The translations under genes were made by a program, and so were the position numbers. Shown piece after piece: positions 40,370 through 48,362 of a DNA stretch of 64,000 nt. Position 1 is the stretch's first letter, and each line of letters opens with the position of its first letter. Origin of the DNA: Amycolatopsis mongoliensis (GTDB taxonomy: Bacteria > Actinomycetota > Actinomycetes > Mycobacteriales > Pseudonocardiaceae); the NCBI RefSeq assembly GCF_030285665.1, contig NZ_CP127295.1, forward strand, positions 7,440,001-7,504,000, given 5' to 3'. The notes beneath the pieces were generated by a model. That model was not told the origin of the DNA. It did not search any database and was given only the letters and a program-made list of their open reading frames with translations.

Positions 40370-41575
40370 CTAGCTCGTGAGGGGGCGGGCCGGATCCGCC
40401 AGCGCCTCGGGGTCGACCGTCCGTCCACTGCGGATCAGTTCGCGGACCGCGTCGAGGCCTTCGTCCCACTGGTTGACGTGCAGCCCGGCGACCACCCGGC
40501 CGCCCGCCAGCCAGAACGCGTGGAACGCCTCGTCGCTGCCGCGTTTCACCACGCGGTCGTACCCGCCCGGCGGGAACCAGCCCGTGAACTCCATGCCGGC
40601 GTCGTACTGGTCGGAGAAGAAGTACGGCAGGTCGTCGTGGACCACCTCGCGGCCGAGCATCGACAACGCCGCCGCCGGGCCGCCGTTCGCCGCCGCCGCC
40701 CAGTGCTCGACGCGGAGGCGGCGGTCGTAGCGCGGGTGCCACGCGCTCGCGACGTCGCCCGCCGCGAACACGTCCGGGTCCTCCGTGCGCAGGGAGGCGT
40801 CCACGCAGACGCCGTCGTCGACCGCCAGGTCCGCGTCGGCGGCCAGCTGCGTCTCCGGCCGGGCGCCGATCCCGACGACGACCACGTCGGCCGGGATGTC
40901 GCCCGCGTCCGTCCAGACCGTCGTGACCGCGGTGTCGCCGGCGAAGCCCGTCACGCCGGTGCCGAGCCGCAGGTCCACGCCGTGCCGGCGGTGCAGGTCC
41001 GCGAAGTACTCGCCCAGTTCGGGCCCGAGCGTCGCGTGCAGCGGTGACGGGCCGGGCTCGACGATCGTCACCTCGCAGCCGTAGGTCCGTGCCGCCGCCG
41101 CGGTCTCCAGGCCGATCCAGCCCGCGCCGGCCACCACGACCCGCCCGCCCGCGGCCAGCGCGTCGCGCAGCCGGTCCGCGTGCGCGAGCCGGCGCAGGTA
41201 GTGGACGCCCTTCAGGTCGTTGCCGGGCACCCGCAGCCGCCGTGGCGAAGCCCCGGTCGCCAGCAGCAGCTTCGTGTAGCCGAGGCGTTCGCCGCCCGCC
41301 AGCTCGATCTCGTGGGCCGCGCGGTGCAGCGCCGTGACGCGCCGGCCGGTCAGCACCTCGATCTTCTGGTCGGCGTACCACTTCTCGTCGTGGACGAAGA
41401 CCGACGCGCGGTCGTCCTGGCCGAGCAGGTAGCCCTTCGACAGCGGCGGCCGCTCGTACGGCAGGTCCGGCTCCGCGCCGACGAGGACGACGCGCCCGGA
41501 GAACCCCTCCGCGCGCAGCGTTTCCGCGGCCTTCGCCCCGGCCAGCCCGCCGCCGACGATGACGTGGGTGTCCAT
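40370..41575 (-). CDS. FAD-dependent NAD(P)H oxidoreductase (ferredoxin-reductase like)
   Basis: A 401-residue flavoprotein. The FAD-binding motif is VIVGGGLAGAKAAETLR (residues 5-21) and the NAD(P)-binding motif VVVAGAGWIGLETAAAA is about 145-161. The fold and C-terminal reductase domain resemble ferredoxin/rubredoxin reductases of Rieske or P450 systems and AIF-type reductases. ATG 41575 overlaps the folE stop by one base (TGATG), so the two are cotranscribed. No ferredoxin gene is nearby. It could supply electrons for a pterin- or Fe-S-dependent process tied to FolE; that is inference. Confidence 0.88.
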   Translation of the reverse strand: MDTHVIVGGGLAGAKAAETLRAEGFSGRVVLVGAEPDLPYERPPLSKGYLLGQDDRASVFVHDEKWYADQKIEVLTGRRVTALHRAAHEIELAGGERLGYTKLLLATGASPRRLRVPGNDLKGVHYLRRLAHADRLRDALAAGGRVVVAGAGWIGLETAAAARTYGCEVTIVEPGPSPLHATLGPELGEYFADLHRRHGVDLRLGTGVTGFAGDTAVTTVWTDAGDIPADVVVVGIGARPETQLAADADLAVDDGVCVDASLRTEDPDVFAAGDVASAWHPRYDRRLRVEHWAAAANGGPAAALSMLGREVVHDDLPYFFSDQYDAGMEFTGWFPPGGYDRVVKRGSDEAFHAFWLAGGRVVAGLHVNQWDEGLDAVRELIRSGRTVDPEALADPARPLTS

Positions 41576-42195
41576 CAGGCGCTCACGCCGGTCAAGGCGA
41601 AGAATTCCTGCCGCGTCTTGGGTTCCTCGCGCAGCAGGCCGTGCAGGGACGACGTCACGGTCAGCGCGCCGGTCGCGCGCACCCCGCGCAGGGACATGCA
41701 CAGGTGCTCGGCTTCGATCACGACGCCGACGCCCTTCGGTGCCAGGTGCTCCTGCAGCCAGTCCGCGACCTGCTTGGTCAGCCGTTCCTGCACCTGCAGG
41801 TCGCGCGCGAACATCTCGACGACGCGGGCGAGTTTCGACAGGCCGAGGATCCGCTCGCCGGGCAGGTAGCCCACGTGCGCGACCCCGCGGAAGGGCAGCA
41901 GGTGGTGCTCGCAGAGCGACTGCACCGGGATGCTCTTCGCCAGCACGAGCTCGTCGTAACCCTCGTCGTTGGGGAACGTCGTCAGCTGGAAGTCCCGCGG
42001 CCGCAGCATCTCCGCGTAGGCCTTCGCCACCCGCCGCGGGGTGTCGCCCAGGTGCTCCGACGACGGGTCCTTCCCGAGCGCGCGCAGCAGGGCGGCGACC
42101 GCGCGTTCCGCCGCGCGCAGGTCCACGGCGTCGCGGTCGTGGACGACACCGAGGTGCCGCAGCGGCACGGGGTCACTGACGGGATCGACGGTCAC
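41575..42195 (-). CDS. folE: GTP cyclohydrolase I
   Basis: A 206-residue type-I enzyme that converts GTP to dihydroneopterin triphosphate. Zinc and active-site residues are visible in SLCEHHLLPF and in EAEHLCMSLRGV. GYLPGERILGLSKLARVVEM is also diagnostic. The start is GTG 42195 with GGAGG six bases before. Its partner is an FAD reductase rather than folate genes, and it is divergent from a Cys-containing regulator. This may therefore be a conditionally expressed paralogue of the housekeeping FolE. Confidence 0.95.
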   Translation of the reverse strand: MTVDPVSDPVPLRHLGVVHDRDAVDLRAAERAVAALLRALGKDPSSEHLGDTPRRVAKAYAEMLRPRDFQLTTFPNDEGYDELVLAKSIPVQSLCEHHLLPFRGVAHVGYLPGERILGLSKLARVVEMFARDLQVQERLTKQVADWLQEHLAPKGVGVVIEAEHLCMSLRGVRATGALTVTSSLHGLLREEPKTRQEFFALTGVSA

Positions 42196-42206
42196 GGAAG
42201 CCTCCT

Positions 42207-42273
42207 TCTAAAACCAAGTTGAGTCGACGTTAGAAGCCCGCCTGGGTTTTCGTCAACGATTATTTGTTTTAGA
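42207..42273. promoter_or_regulatory. Divergent control region with CTAAAAC repeats
   Basis: TCTAAAACCAAG (42207-42218) and, on the other strand, TCTAAAACAAA (42272-42262) are inverted copies about 50 bp apart, one next to each start codon. The region is clearly AT-richer than its surroundings. These are likely sites for the regulator encoded at 42282. Confidence 0.5.
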
Positions 42274-42281
42274 GTGCGGAG

Positions 42282-42938
42282 ATGCACGAGTCCCAGGCCG
42301 GTGCGCTGGCCGCGGTCGCGGCGCTCGACGAGCCGACGCGCCGGCGGCTGTACGAGTACGTCGTCCGGCGCCCGGATCCGGTGAGCCGCGACGACGTGGC
42401 CTCGGCCCTCGGCGTGCCCCGGGCGACGGTCGCCTTCCACCTCGACCGCCTGGTGGAGGAGGGGCTCCTGGTGGTCGAGTACGAGCGCCGCAGTGGCCGC
42501 ACCGGGCCGGGCGCGGGCCGCCCGGCCAAGCTCTACCGCCGGTCGGACCGGCAGGTCAGCGTCTCGGTGCCCGAGCGGCACTACGAGCTGGCCGGCGAGC
42601 TCCTCGCGTCCGCGATCGAGGAGGCCGACGAGAGCGGCGGCTCGGCGCGGGAGATCCTGGGGCGGCGGGCCCGCGACCACGGTGCGGAGCTGGCCGCCGG
42701 CGGTTCGGACGTCGTCGGCACGCTCGAGGAGCACGGGTTCGAGCCGCGCGTCGAGGGCGACGGCGTGCTGCTCGGCAACTGCCCGTTCCAGCGGCTGGCC
42801 CGGACGCACCCGCGGCTGGTGTGCGAGATGAACCTCGGGCTGGTCGAAGGCATGCTCGACGGCGCGGGCGCGCGCCGCCTGCGCGCCCGGCTGGACCCGC
42901 AGCCCGGCTTCTGCTGCGTGCGCCTCGCGCCCGCCTGA
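42282..42938 (+). CDS. HTH regulator with C-terminal Cys site (SufR-like)
   Basis: A 218-residue regulator. The winged helix (about 10-90) reads ALDEPTRRRLYEYVVRR, ASALGVPRATVAFHLDRLVE and a basic GRPAKLYRR wing. The C-terminal domain contains NCPFQRLARTHPRLVCEMN and GFCCVRL, giving Cys at 167, 181, 211 and 212. SufR-type regulators bind a 4Fe-4S cluster with similarly placed Cys, but the spacing differs (C-x13-C-x29-CC), so iron-sulfur, zinc or redox control are all possible. ATG 42282 follows GGAG. It is divergent from folE-reductase and probably represses both. Confidence 0.8.
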   Translation: MHESQAGALAAVAALDEPTRRRLYEYVVRRPDPVSRDDVASALGVPRATVAFHLDRLVEEGLLVVEYERRSGRTGPGAGRPAKLYRRSDRQVSVSVPERHYELAGELLASAIEEADESGGSAREILGRRARDHGAELAAGGSDVVGTLEEHGFEPRVEGDGVLLGNCPFQRLARTHPRLVCEMNLGLVEGMLDGAGARRLRARLDPQPGFCCVRLAPA

Positions 42939-42940
42939 GG

Positions 42941-43951
42941 TCAGCCGCGCCGGGCCAGGTGCCCGGCGAGCGCGTCGTGGTAGGCGAACAATGCCGGGAC
43001 GCCGCCGCTGTGCAGCACCACGACCCGGTGCCCGGCGCTCCAGCGCCCGGCCGCGTGGTGGGCGAGGAACCCGGCGAAGGTCTTCCCGCTGTAGACGGGG
43101 TCGAGCAGGACGGCCTCGGTCCGGGCCAGCAGCAGGATCGCGTCGAGGCACTCCTCGGTCGGGTCGCCGTACTCGCGCCCGACGAACTCGTCGTGGAGCT
43201 CGACCTCCGGCGGCTCGCCGCCGAGCCCGAGCAGCGTGGTCAGTTCCGCCCACCAGTGGTGGTATCCGGCGCTGCAGCCGGCGCTGTCCTGGTTGACGCT
43301 GATGCCGACGATCGGGCAGCCGAAACCTTGGTCCCGCAAGGCGAGCGTCAGTGCGGTGAAGATCCCGCCGGTGCCGAACGGCAGGTAGACGGCGTCCGGC
43401 CGCTCGCCGGTCTCCCGCAGCTGCGCGGCGAGCTCCAGCCCGGCCCGCACGTAGCCGAGGCAGCCGTGCGGCGTGGTGCCGCTGATGGGCACGGCGTGCG
43501 GCCGGCGCCCCGCCGCGCGCAGCTCGTCGCACACCGCGCGGACGTGGTCGTCGAGGGCCCAGTGGTCCTCGACGTCGACCACCCGGACGTCGGCGCCGAG
43601 CAGCCGCACGGTGAGCAGGTTGCCCTGGAACTCGTCGTAGGCGTCCCGGCTGAGCACGACCGTGCAGTCCATCCCGAGCCGGCGCGCGGCCGCGGTGGTC
43701 AGGCGGGCGTGGTTGCTCTGCATCGACCCGCAGGTGACGACGACGTCCGCCTCGGCGGCGCGGGCCCGCGCCAGTTCGTACTCGAGCTTGCGGGGCTTGT
43801 CGCCGCCGAGCGCAAGGCCGGTCAGGTCGTCGCGTTTGAGCAGGACGCGGGGGCCGAGCCGCTCGCCGAGGCGGGTCAGGACGTCGAGCGGGGTGGGGGT
43901 GCGGGCGAGGTGTTCGCGCGGGAAGCGATCGAGCCGGGTCGCGAGGTCCAC
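42941..43951 (-). CDS. PLP-dependent D-cysteine desulfhydrase / ACC deaminase family
   Basis: A 336-residue fold-type II PLP enzyme. The cofactor Lys is in LALGGDKPRKLEY, the substrate-carboxylate loop is CGSMQSNHARLT and the phosphate cup is PFGTGGIFTALTL. The family includes ACC deaminase, D-cysteine desulfhydrase and L-cysteate sulfo-lyase. The adjacent TauE/SafE exporter favours a sulfur substrate that releases sulfide or sulfite (inference). The start is GTG 43951. It is convergent with the HTH gene, with two bases between stops, and follows the exporter on its strand. Confidence 0.85.
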   Translation of the reverse strand: MDLATRLDRFPREHLARTPTPLDVLTRLGERLGPRVLLKRDDLTGLALGGDKPRKLEYELARARAAEADVVVTCGSMQSNHARLTTAAARRLGMDCTVVLSRDAYDEFQGNLLTVRLLGADVRVVDVEDHWALDDHVRAVCDELRAAGRRPHAVPISGTTPHGCLGYVRAGLELAAQLRETGERPDAVYLPFGTGGIFTALTLALRDQGFGCPIVGISVNQDSAGCSAGYHHWWAELTTLLGLGGEPPEVELHDEFVGREYGDPTEECLDAILLLARTEAVLLDPVYSGKTFAGFLAHHAAGRWSAGHRVVVLHSGGVPALFAYHDALAGHLARRG

Positions 43952-43963
43952 GGGCTTTCCTTT

Positions 43964-44692
43964 CTAGCGCGGGAGGAACGGGAGGACGAAGAGGAAGGCG
44001 CCGAAGGCGACGAGTGCCGCGGAGGCGACGCGGTGGAGGTGGCGTCCGCGCAGCCGCCGGGCCAGCCGCGTGCCGAGCAGGGTGCCGGCGCCGGCCAGCA
44101 CGCCCAGGACGCTGCCGAGTCCGAAGTGGACGGAGCCCTGCGCCGCGTAGCCGAGCGTCGCGAACCCCACCAGCGGGAGCTGGATCAGCTGCCCGGCCGC
44201 GATCGTCGTCAACGCCGGCACGCCGAGCGCCAGCAGCACCGGGACGAGCAGCACCGGCCCGCCCGTGCCGGTCAGTGCCGAACCGAACCCGACGGCCGCG
44301 CCGACCGCGACGGCGGCGGGCGCGGGCAGTTCGCGCGCTTCGCGGGGCCGCGCCCAGAGGTTGAAGGCACCGGAGCCGGCGGTCACCACGGCCAGGAACA
44401 GCCAGAGCACGGTGGCCGGGACGACGCCGTTAACCAGGGCGCCGGCCGCCGCGGCCGGTGCCGCGCCGAGGGTGAGCAGGCCGCCGAAGCGCCACGGCAT
44501 GGCCTGGTGGCGCGCGTAGGCGGTGGTGCCGACGATCCCGGTGAACAGGAAGCACCAGCTGCTGGTGCCCGCCGCCGCGTGGATGTCGAGCCCGGCGAGC
44601 CAGGTGAGCGCGGGCGGCAGGAGGACGCCGCCGATGCCGATCGCCCCGATGAAGACGCCGACCGGCACCGCCAGCAGCAGGACGGCTAACAC
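43964..44692 (-). CDS. TauE/SafE (TSUP) membrane exporter
   Basis: A 242-residue protein with eight predicted helices. The two TSUP half-motifs are GAIGIGGVLLPPAL near the N-terminus and GFGSALTGTGGPVLLVPVLL in the middle. The family exports sulfite, sulfoacetate or related anions. GTG 44692 overlaps the GntR stop by seven bases, and the PLP enzyme gene starts 12 bp after its own stop, giving a compact GntR-TSUP-PLP operon. Confidence 0.9.
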   Translation of the reverse strand: MLAVLLLAVPVGVFIGAIGIGGVLLPPALTWLAGLDIHAAAGTSSWCFLFTGIVGTTAYARHQAMPWRFGGLLTLGAAPAAAAGALVNGVVPATVLWLFLAVVTAGSGAFNLWARPREARELPAPAAVAVGAAVGFGSALTGTGGPVLLVPVLLALGVPALTTIAAGQLIQLPLVGFATLGYAAQGSVHFGLGSVLGVLAGAGTLLGTRLARRLRGRHLHRVASAALVAFGAFLFVLPFLPR

Positions 44693-45438
44693 GGCCCGAA
44701 ATGCTCGCGAAGCCGGTGCAGCCGGCGAAGCTGCGACGGGGGGAGGGCCGCGCAGCCGGCGGCGTTGTCCACAGCGGACAGCAGGTGCCGCCGGGAGGCG
44801 GCGGCCGCGGCCGGGCCGTCACCGCGGGCCAGCGCGGCGACGATCTCGCGGTGGTCGTCGGTCCACGCGCGCGGTGTGCCGGTGGCCCACGCCGTCGCCT
44901 GCGTCTCCCGCCAGACCGGCCCGGACGCCCGGGCGAGCAGCGTGGCGACCTGCTCGCGCAGGTCCGGGTTCCGGCAGACGCCGGCGATCGCGGCGTGCAG
45001 CCGGTGGTCGGTGTCGGCCGGGATCGTGTCGCCACCGGTGACCAGGGCCATTCCCGCGACGGCCTCGTGCGCCTGGTCCAGTGCCGCCGGGTCCGGGTCG
45101 GCGGCGGCGAGGGCCAGCACGGCCGGTTCGAGGACCAGCCGGGCTTCGAGCAGGTCCACGACCTCTTCGAAGGTCCGCGCGGCGCGCACGTGCCGGGCCG
45201 CGCCGGGCACCGGCGAGCCGCCGAGCACGACCGTGCCGCGCCGGCGCCGCGGCTCGACGTACCCGGCGAACTGCAGCGCGCTCAGTGCCTCGCGCACCGA
45301 AGGCCGGCTGACGTCGAACTCCCGGGCCAGCTCCAGCTCGGTGGGCAGGATGGTGCCGGCGGGCCAGCGGCCGTCGTCGACGCGGGACCGCATTTCGGCG
45401 GCGATCCGCAGCCCGGCGGTGGTGCAGCTGCTCTCCAC
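44686..45438 (-). CDS. GntR-family regulator (FadR subfamily)
   Basis: A 250-residue regulator. The winged helix is residues 10-75 (GTILPTELELAREFDVSRPS, VREALSALQFAGYVEPRRRR). The all-helical FCD domain follows, with metal/ligand residues suggested by DHRLHAAIAG and DHREIVAAL. GTG 45438 starts just before the first helix; the longer ORF extends across the operator. It heads the operon with TSUP and PLP genes and likely represses it until a carboxylate ligand, perhaps a sulfonate or amino acid, is present. Confidence 0.9.
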   Translation of the reverse strand: MESSCTTAGLRIAAEMRSRVDDGRWPAGTILPTELELAREFDVSRPSVREALSALQFAGYVEPRRRRGTVVLGGSPVPGAARHVRAARTFEEVVDLLEARLVLEPAVLALAAADPDPAALDQAHEAVAGMALVTGGDTIPADTDHRLHAAIAGVCRNPDLREQVATLLARASGPVWRETQATAWATGTPRAWTDDHREIVAALARGDGPAAAAASRRHLLSAVDNAAGCAALPPSQLRRLHRLREHFGPC

Positions 45439-45457
45439 GCGTCGGACGGTAGCACGA

Positions 45458-45493
45458 TATGTAAGACATAACAGCGCCGAATGTCGGACCATT
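45458..45493. promoter_or_regulatory. Two GntR/FadR-type operators
   Basis: TATGTAAGACATA (45458-45470) and AATGTCGGACCATT (45480-45493) both carry the GT-N3-AC core of FadR-subfamily operators. Their centres are 22-23 bp apart, about two helical turns, upstream of the GntR start. Confidence 0.6.
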
Positions 45494-45503
45494 GGCCCGC
45501 CCT

Positions 45504-45574
45504 AAGGTGGCCTTGGGTGCGTCCACCGCACCGAAGGCGGCCTTGGGTGCGGTGAACGCACCGAAGGCCGCCTT
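45504..45574. repeat. Type-E overlapping hairpins (CGCACCGAAGGC repeats)
   Basis: Three related 18-bp blocks allow two exclusive stems: 45504-45521 with 45527-45544, or 45534-45551 with 45557-45574. The shared block 45534-45544 can pair on either side. The element lies after the anti-sigma-like gene and before the GntR promoter, so it may terminate the former. Confidence 0.65.
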
Positions 45575-45586
45575 GGGGCGCTAGCG

Positions 45587-46708
45587 CTACTTCGCGGGGA
45601 CCTCGCCGAGGCGGCCGGCGACCGCGGTGGTGATCGCGCTCGCGCCGATCTCCGTGCCCGGCTTGATCCACGGCTCGTCCGGCTCCGCGCCCGCGACCTC
45701 GCGCTCGCCGATGAACTGGCCCGTCACCGGGTCGATGATCAGCTGCCGGATCTCGTGCCGGTCGTCGAGGCCGAGCGCGACGCCGGTGCGGCCGTCGAGG
45801 TTCGTCTCCGCGGCCAGCACCGTCATGCCCGGGATCTTCGCCAGCGCCCGGTACCACTGCGCCCGCAGCCCGGCCGGCATCTGCCCGGCCCGCAGGATCT
45901 CGATGCCGAAGTGGAACATCGCGGTGGGCGTCGAGCCGCGGCCCTTCGTCAGCGCCTGCAGCTTCGCGTAGAGCGCGGCCGGGTCGTGCGGCAGCGTCGC
46001 GTAGAACGCGGGACTGTCCCAGTCCGCCGGGTCGTCGCACTTCTTGGCGGGCTTGGACTTCGGGAAGAAGTCGCCGCAGCGGCCCTGCCACTGGCCCTGG
46101 TCGGTCTTGGTGATGTCCGGCTCGGGCGCCTGGGACTGCGGCACCGAGCCGCCCAGGAACTTCCCGGTGTTCAGGATCTTCCGGTTCTCCTGCCAGACGT
46201 CGTGCGCGTCGGCCGGGATCCAGCGGTCGACCTGCTGCTCCCAGAGGTACGTGTAGCCGGTCGCGTCGCCGGTCTGGACACCGCGCCCGACCCACGTGTG
46301 CTCGCCGACGTACCGGAACTGCCCGGGGCCGACGGGCTGGTCGACCGCGCCGACGCTGAGGTCGGCCGCCCGGTTCAGCACCTGGACCGCCGACATCAGC
46401 TGGATGTCGGGCCAGTTCGCGGTCGGGTTCGCGGACGGGTTCGCGCTCGGCGCCGGCGCGGCGGCCGTCGGGCCGGCGGTGGGCCCGGACGAGCCCGTCT
46501 GGACCACGACGACCGTCACCGCGACCACCCCGGCCACGGCGGCGGCGACCGGCAGGGCGAACCGGCGGGCTCGCCTCGGCCGCAGCGGGACGACCGTCGA
46601 GCCGGCGTCCAGCTCGGCCATCAGCCTCGCGCGGGCCGCGGACAGGTCGGCGGGCGCCGTGCGAGCGTCGCGGTGGAGCAGCTCGAGGGTTTCGTCGAGC
46701 TCATGCAT
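45587..46708 (-). CDS. Membrane anti-sigma-like protein (CU044_5270 type)
   Basis: A 373-residue protein with a short cytoplasmic N-terminal region (MHELDETLELLHRD), one transmembrane helix at about 48-70 and a Pro/Ala-rich linker (PAPSANPSANPTANWP). A large extracytoplasmic domain of the CU044_5270 type follows (VGPGQFRYVGEHTWV, DRWIPADAHDVW, ILRAGQMPAGL). These proteins are usually encoded right after an ECF sigma factor, and the start overlaps that gene by eight bases. The N-terminal stretch probably binds the sigma factor; no zinc-type HxxxCxxC motif is present. Confidence 0.85.
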   Translation of the reverse strand: MHELDETLELLHRDARTAPADLSAARARLMAELDAGSTVVPLRPRRARRFALPVAAAVAGVVAVTVVVVQTGSSGPTAGPTAAAPAPSANPSANPTANWPDIQLMSAVQVLNRAADLSVGAVDQPVGPGQFRYVGEHTWVGRGVQTGDATGYTYLWEQQVDRWIPADAHDVWQENRKILNTGKFLGGSVPQSQAPEPDITKTDQGQWQGRCGDFFPKSKPAKKCDDPADWDSPAFYATLPHDPAALYAKLQALTKGRGSTPTAMFHFGIEILRAGQMPAGLRAQWYRALAKIPGMTVLAAETNLDGRTGVALGLDDRHEIRQLIIDPVTGQFIGEREVAGAEPDEPWIKPGTEIGASAITTAVAGRLGEVPAK

Positions 46709-47273
46709 GGGGGTTCTCCTCGGTGGGGACGAGCAGGGCCTGGAGGCGGTGGCGGACGCGGTGCAGGCGGGAGCGCACCGTGCTGGCGGGCACGCCGAGC
46801 GCCGCGGCGACTTCGGCCGGTTCGAGCCCGGCCCAGGACGTGAGCAGCAGGACGTCGCGGTCCTGTTCGGACAGCCCGGCGAGCTCGCCGGCGAGGACGC
46901 GCAGGCGCGCGGCCGCATCGACCCGGCCGGCCACCGCGGTGTCGTGGCTTTCGGCCGGGCGGTCTTCGGTGCCGGCCTTCGCGCTCAGCTGGAACCCGCG
47001 GACCTCCTGGCGCACGTGGTTGCGCAGCAGGTTGGTCGCGATCCCGTAGAGCCAGCCGCGGATCGGGGCCTTCTCCGGGTCGTAGCTGGCGCGTCTTCGC
47101 AGCGCGACGACGAACGTCTCCGCCACGAGGTCGTCGGCGGCGTGCACGCCCACCCGGCCCGCGAGGTAACCGCGCAGGGGATGGGCGTACTCGTCGAAAA
47201 GCCGCGAGAAGACCTCTTTCGGATCTCGCGCGGCGAGGTCGGGCCGGTCGAGCCGCTCCACGATTCTGGTCAC
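46701..47273 (-). CDS. ECF RNA polymerase sigma factor
   Basis: A 190-residue sigma factor. Region 2 (about 20-85) contains DEYAHPLRGYLAGRVGVHAA and DLVAETFVVALRR; region 4 (about 130-180) contains LSEQDRDVLLLTSWAGLEPA and AAALGVPASTVRSRLHRVR. GTG 47273 is chosen; GTG 47261 is also possible, and no strong RBS is visible for either. It is coupled to the downstream membrane protein, which would act as its regulator. The target promoters are unknown. Confidence 0.9.
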   Translation of the reverse strand: MTRIVERLDRPDLAARDPKEVFSRLFDEYAHPLRGYLAGRVGVHAADDLVAETFVVALRRRASYDPEKAPIRGWLYGIATNLLRNHVRQEVRGFQLSAKAGTEDRPAESHDTAVAGRVDAAARLRVLAGELAGLSEQDRDVLLLTSWAGLEPAEVAAALGVPASTVRSRLHRVRHRLQALLVPTEENPHA

Positions 47274-47406
47274 GCTACTGGTTGTCGCGATCCGCCGCCC
47301 GCGTCCCCGGCGGCCCGGCCGGGTGAGACGCAGGCCACATCCGGGCCCGTTCGCCGAACAGCGCCGGGGCGTGCGGACAAGAACCGGTATGCACAGGGGA
47401 GGCGCG

Positions 47407-48279
47407 ATGCTGCTGGCCGGGACGTGCGCCGGCGCGGTGGTGGCGATGCTCGTCGCGGCCGCCGCGGTCCGGCCGCCGGGACCCGCCGAAGCGGCCGGTC
47501 CGTCGCACCCGGCCGCGCCGTCGCTCACGACGAGCGTGGCCACGACGGCGACGTCGGCACCGCCGGAGACCGCGGCGAGGCAGCCGGGGAAGCCGGGGCC
47601 GGACGGCGCTTCGCTGGCGGCGCTGGTGCCCGGCGAGCTGAGCGTGCTCGTGCACGACCGCAAGACCGGCCGCGACGTCGTTTCCCACCGGCCGGACGCG
47701 ACCTACCCCGCCGCGTCGCTGGTCGAGGTGTTCATCGCCCTGGAGGCCCTCCGGCGGGGCGAGCCCGCCGGCGAAGTCGCCGAGATGCTCTCGCGCAGCG
47801 ACGGCGACATCGCCGGCCGGCTCTGGACGAAGCTGGGCGGGCCCGCGATCGTCACGTCGTGGGCGGCGCGGATCGGCCTGAAGTCGACCCGCCCGCCCGC
47901 CGAGGGCAGCCACTGGGGCAGCACCCTCGTCACCGCCGCCGACCTCGTCCGCTCCTACCGGTACCTGATGGACGAGGTCCCCGACGGCACCCGCCGGGTC
48001 GTCCTGCGTGCCCTCGACGGCGCCACCGAACACGGCGCGGACGGCTTCGACCAGTTCTTCGGCATCCCGGGAGCGGTCACCGCCACCGACTGGGCGGTGA
48101 AGCAGGGCTGGTCCTGCTGCGACCGGGGCCGCACCCTGCACACCAGCGGGCTCGTCGGCGGGCGCCGCTACATCGTCGTCGTCCTCACCGCCCAGCCCGC
48201 CGGCACCTCCTGGGCGACGGCCGCCCAGCGTGTCACGGCGGTGGTGAAAGCGCTCTCCGGTCCGCTCGGCCGGGCCTGA
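47407..48279 (+). CDS. Exported class-A beta-lactamase-fold protein with altered active site
   Basis: A 290-residue protein with an N-terminal signal or anchor (about 1-30) and a Thr/Pro-rich linker. The serine-hydrolase fold follows. The catalytic tetrad region reads YPAASLVEVFIAL: Ser104 is present, but the Lys of the S-x-x-K motif is replaced by Glu107. The later motifs are SRSDGD (for SDN) and KQGW (for KTG). Loss of the Lys suggests that it no longer acylates beta-lactams and may be a binding or pseudoenzyme. ATG 47407 has GGGGAGG upstream; ATG 47389 is less favoured. Confidence 0.75.
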   Translation: MLLAGTCAGAVVAMLVAAAAVRPPGPAEAAGPSHPAAPSLTTSVATTATSAPPETAARQPGKPGPDGASLAALVPGELSVLVHDRKTGRDVVSHRPDATYPAASLVEVFIALEALRRGEPAGEVAEMLSRSDGDIAGRLWTKLGGPAIVTSWAARIGLKSTRPPAEGSHWGSTLVTAADLVRSYRYLMDEVPDGTRRVVLRALDGATEHGADGFDQFFGIPGAVTATDWAVKQGWSCCDRGRTLHTSGLVGGRRYIVVVLTAQPAGTSWATAAQRVTAVVKALSGPLGRA

Positions 48280-48362
48280 CGCGCCCGGCGTCCACCGACG
48301 ACGGACCGTTCGGCGGTACGGTTTCGTGGGTGGTGGCCGAGCACGACGTGGAGGGAGCCAGG

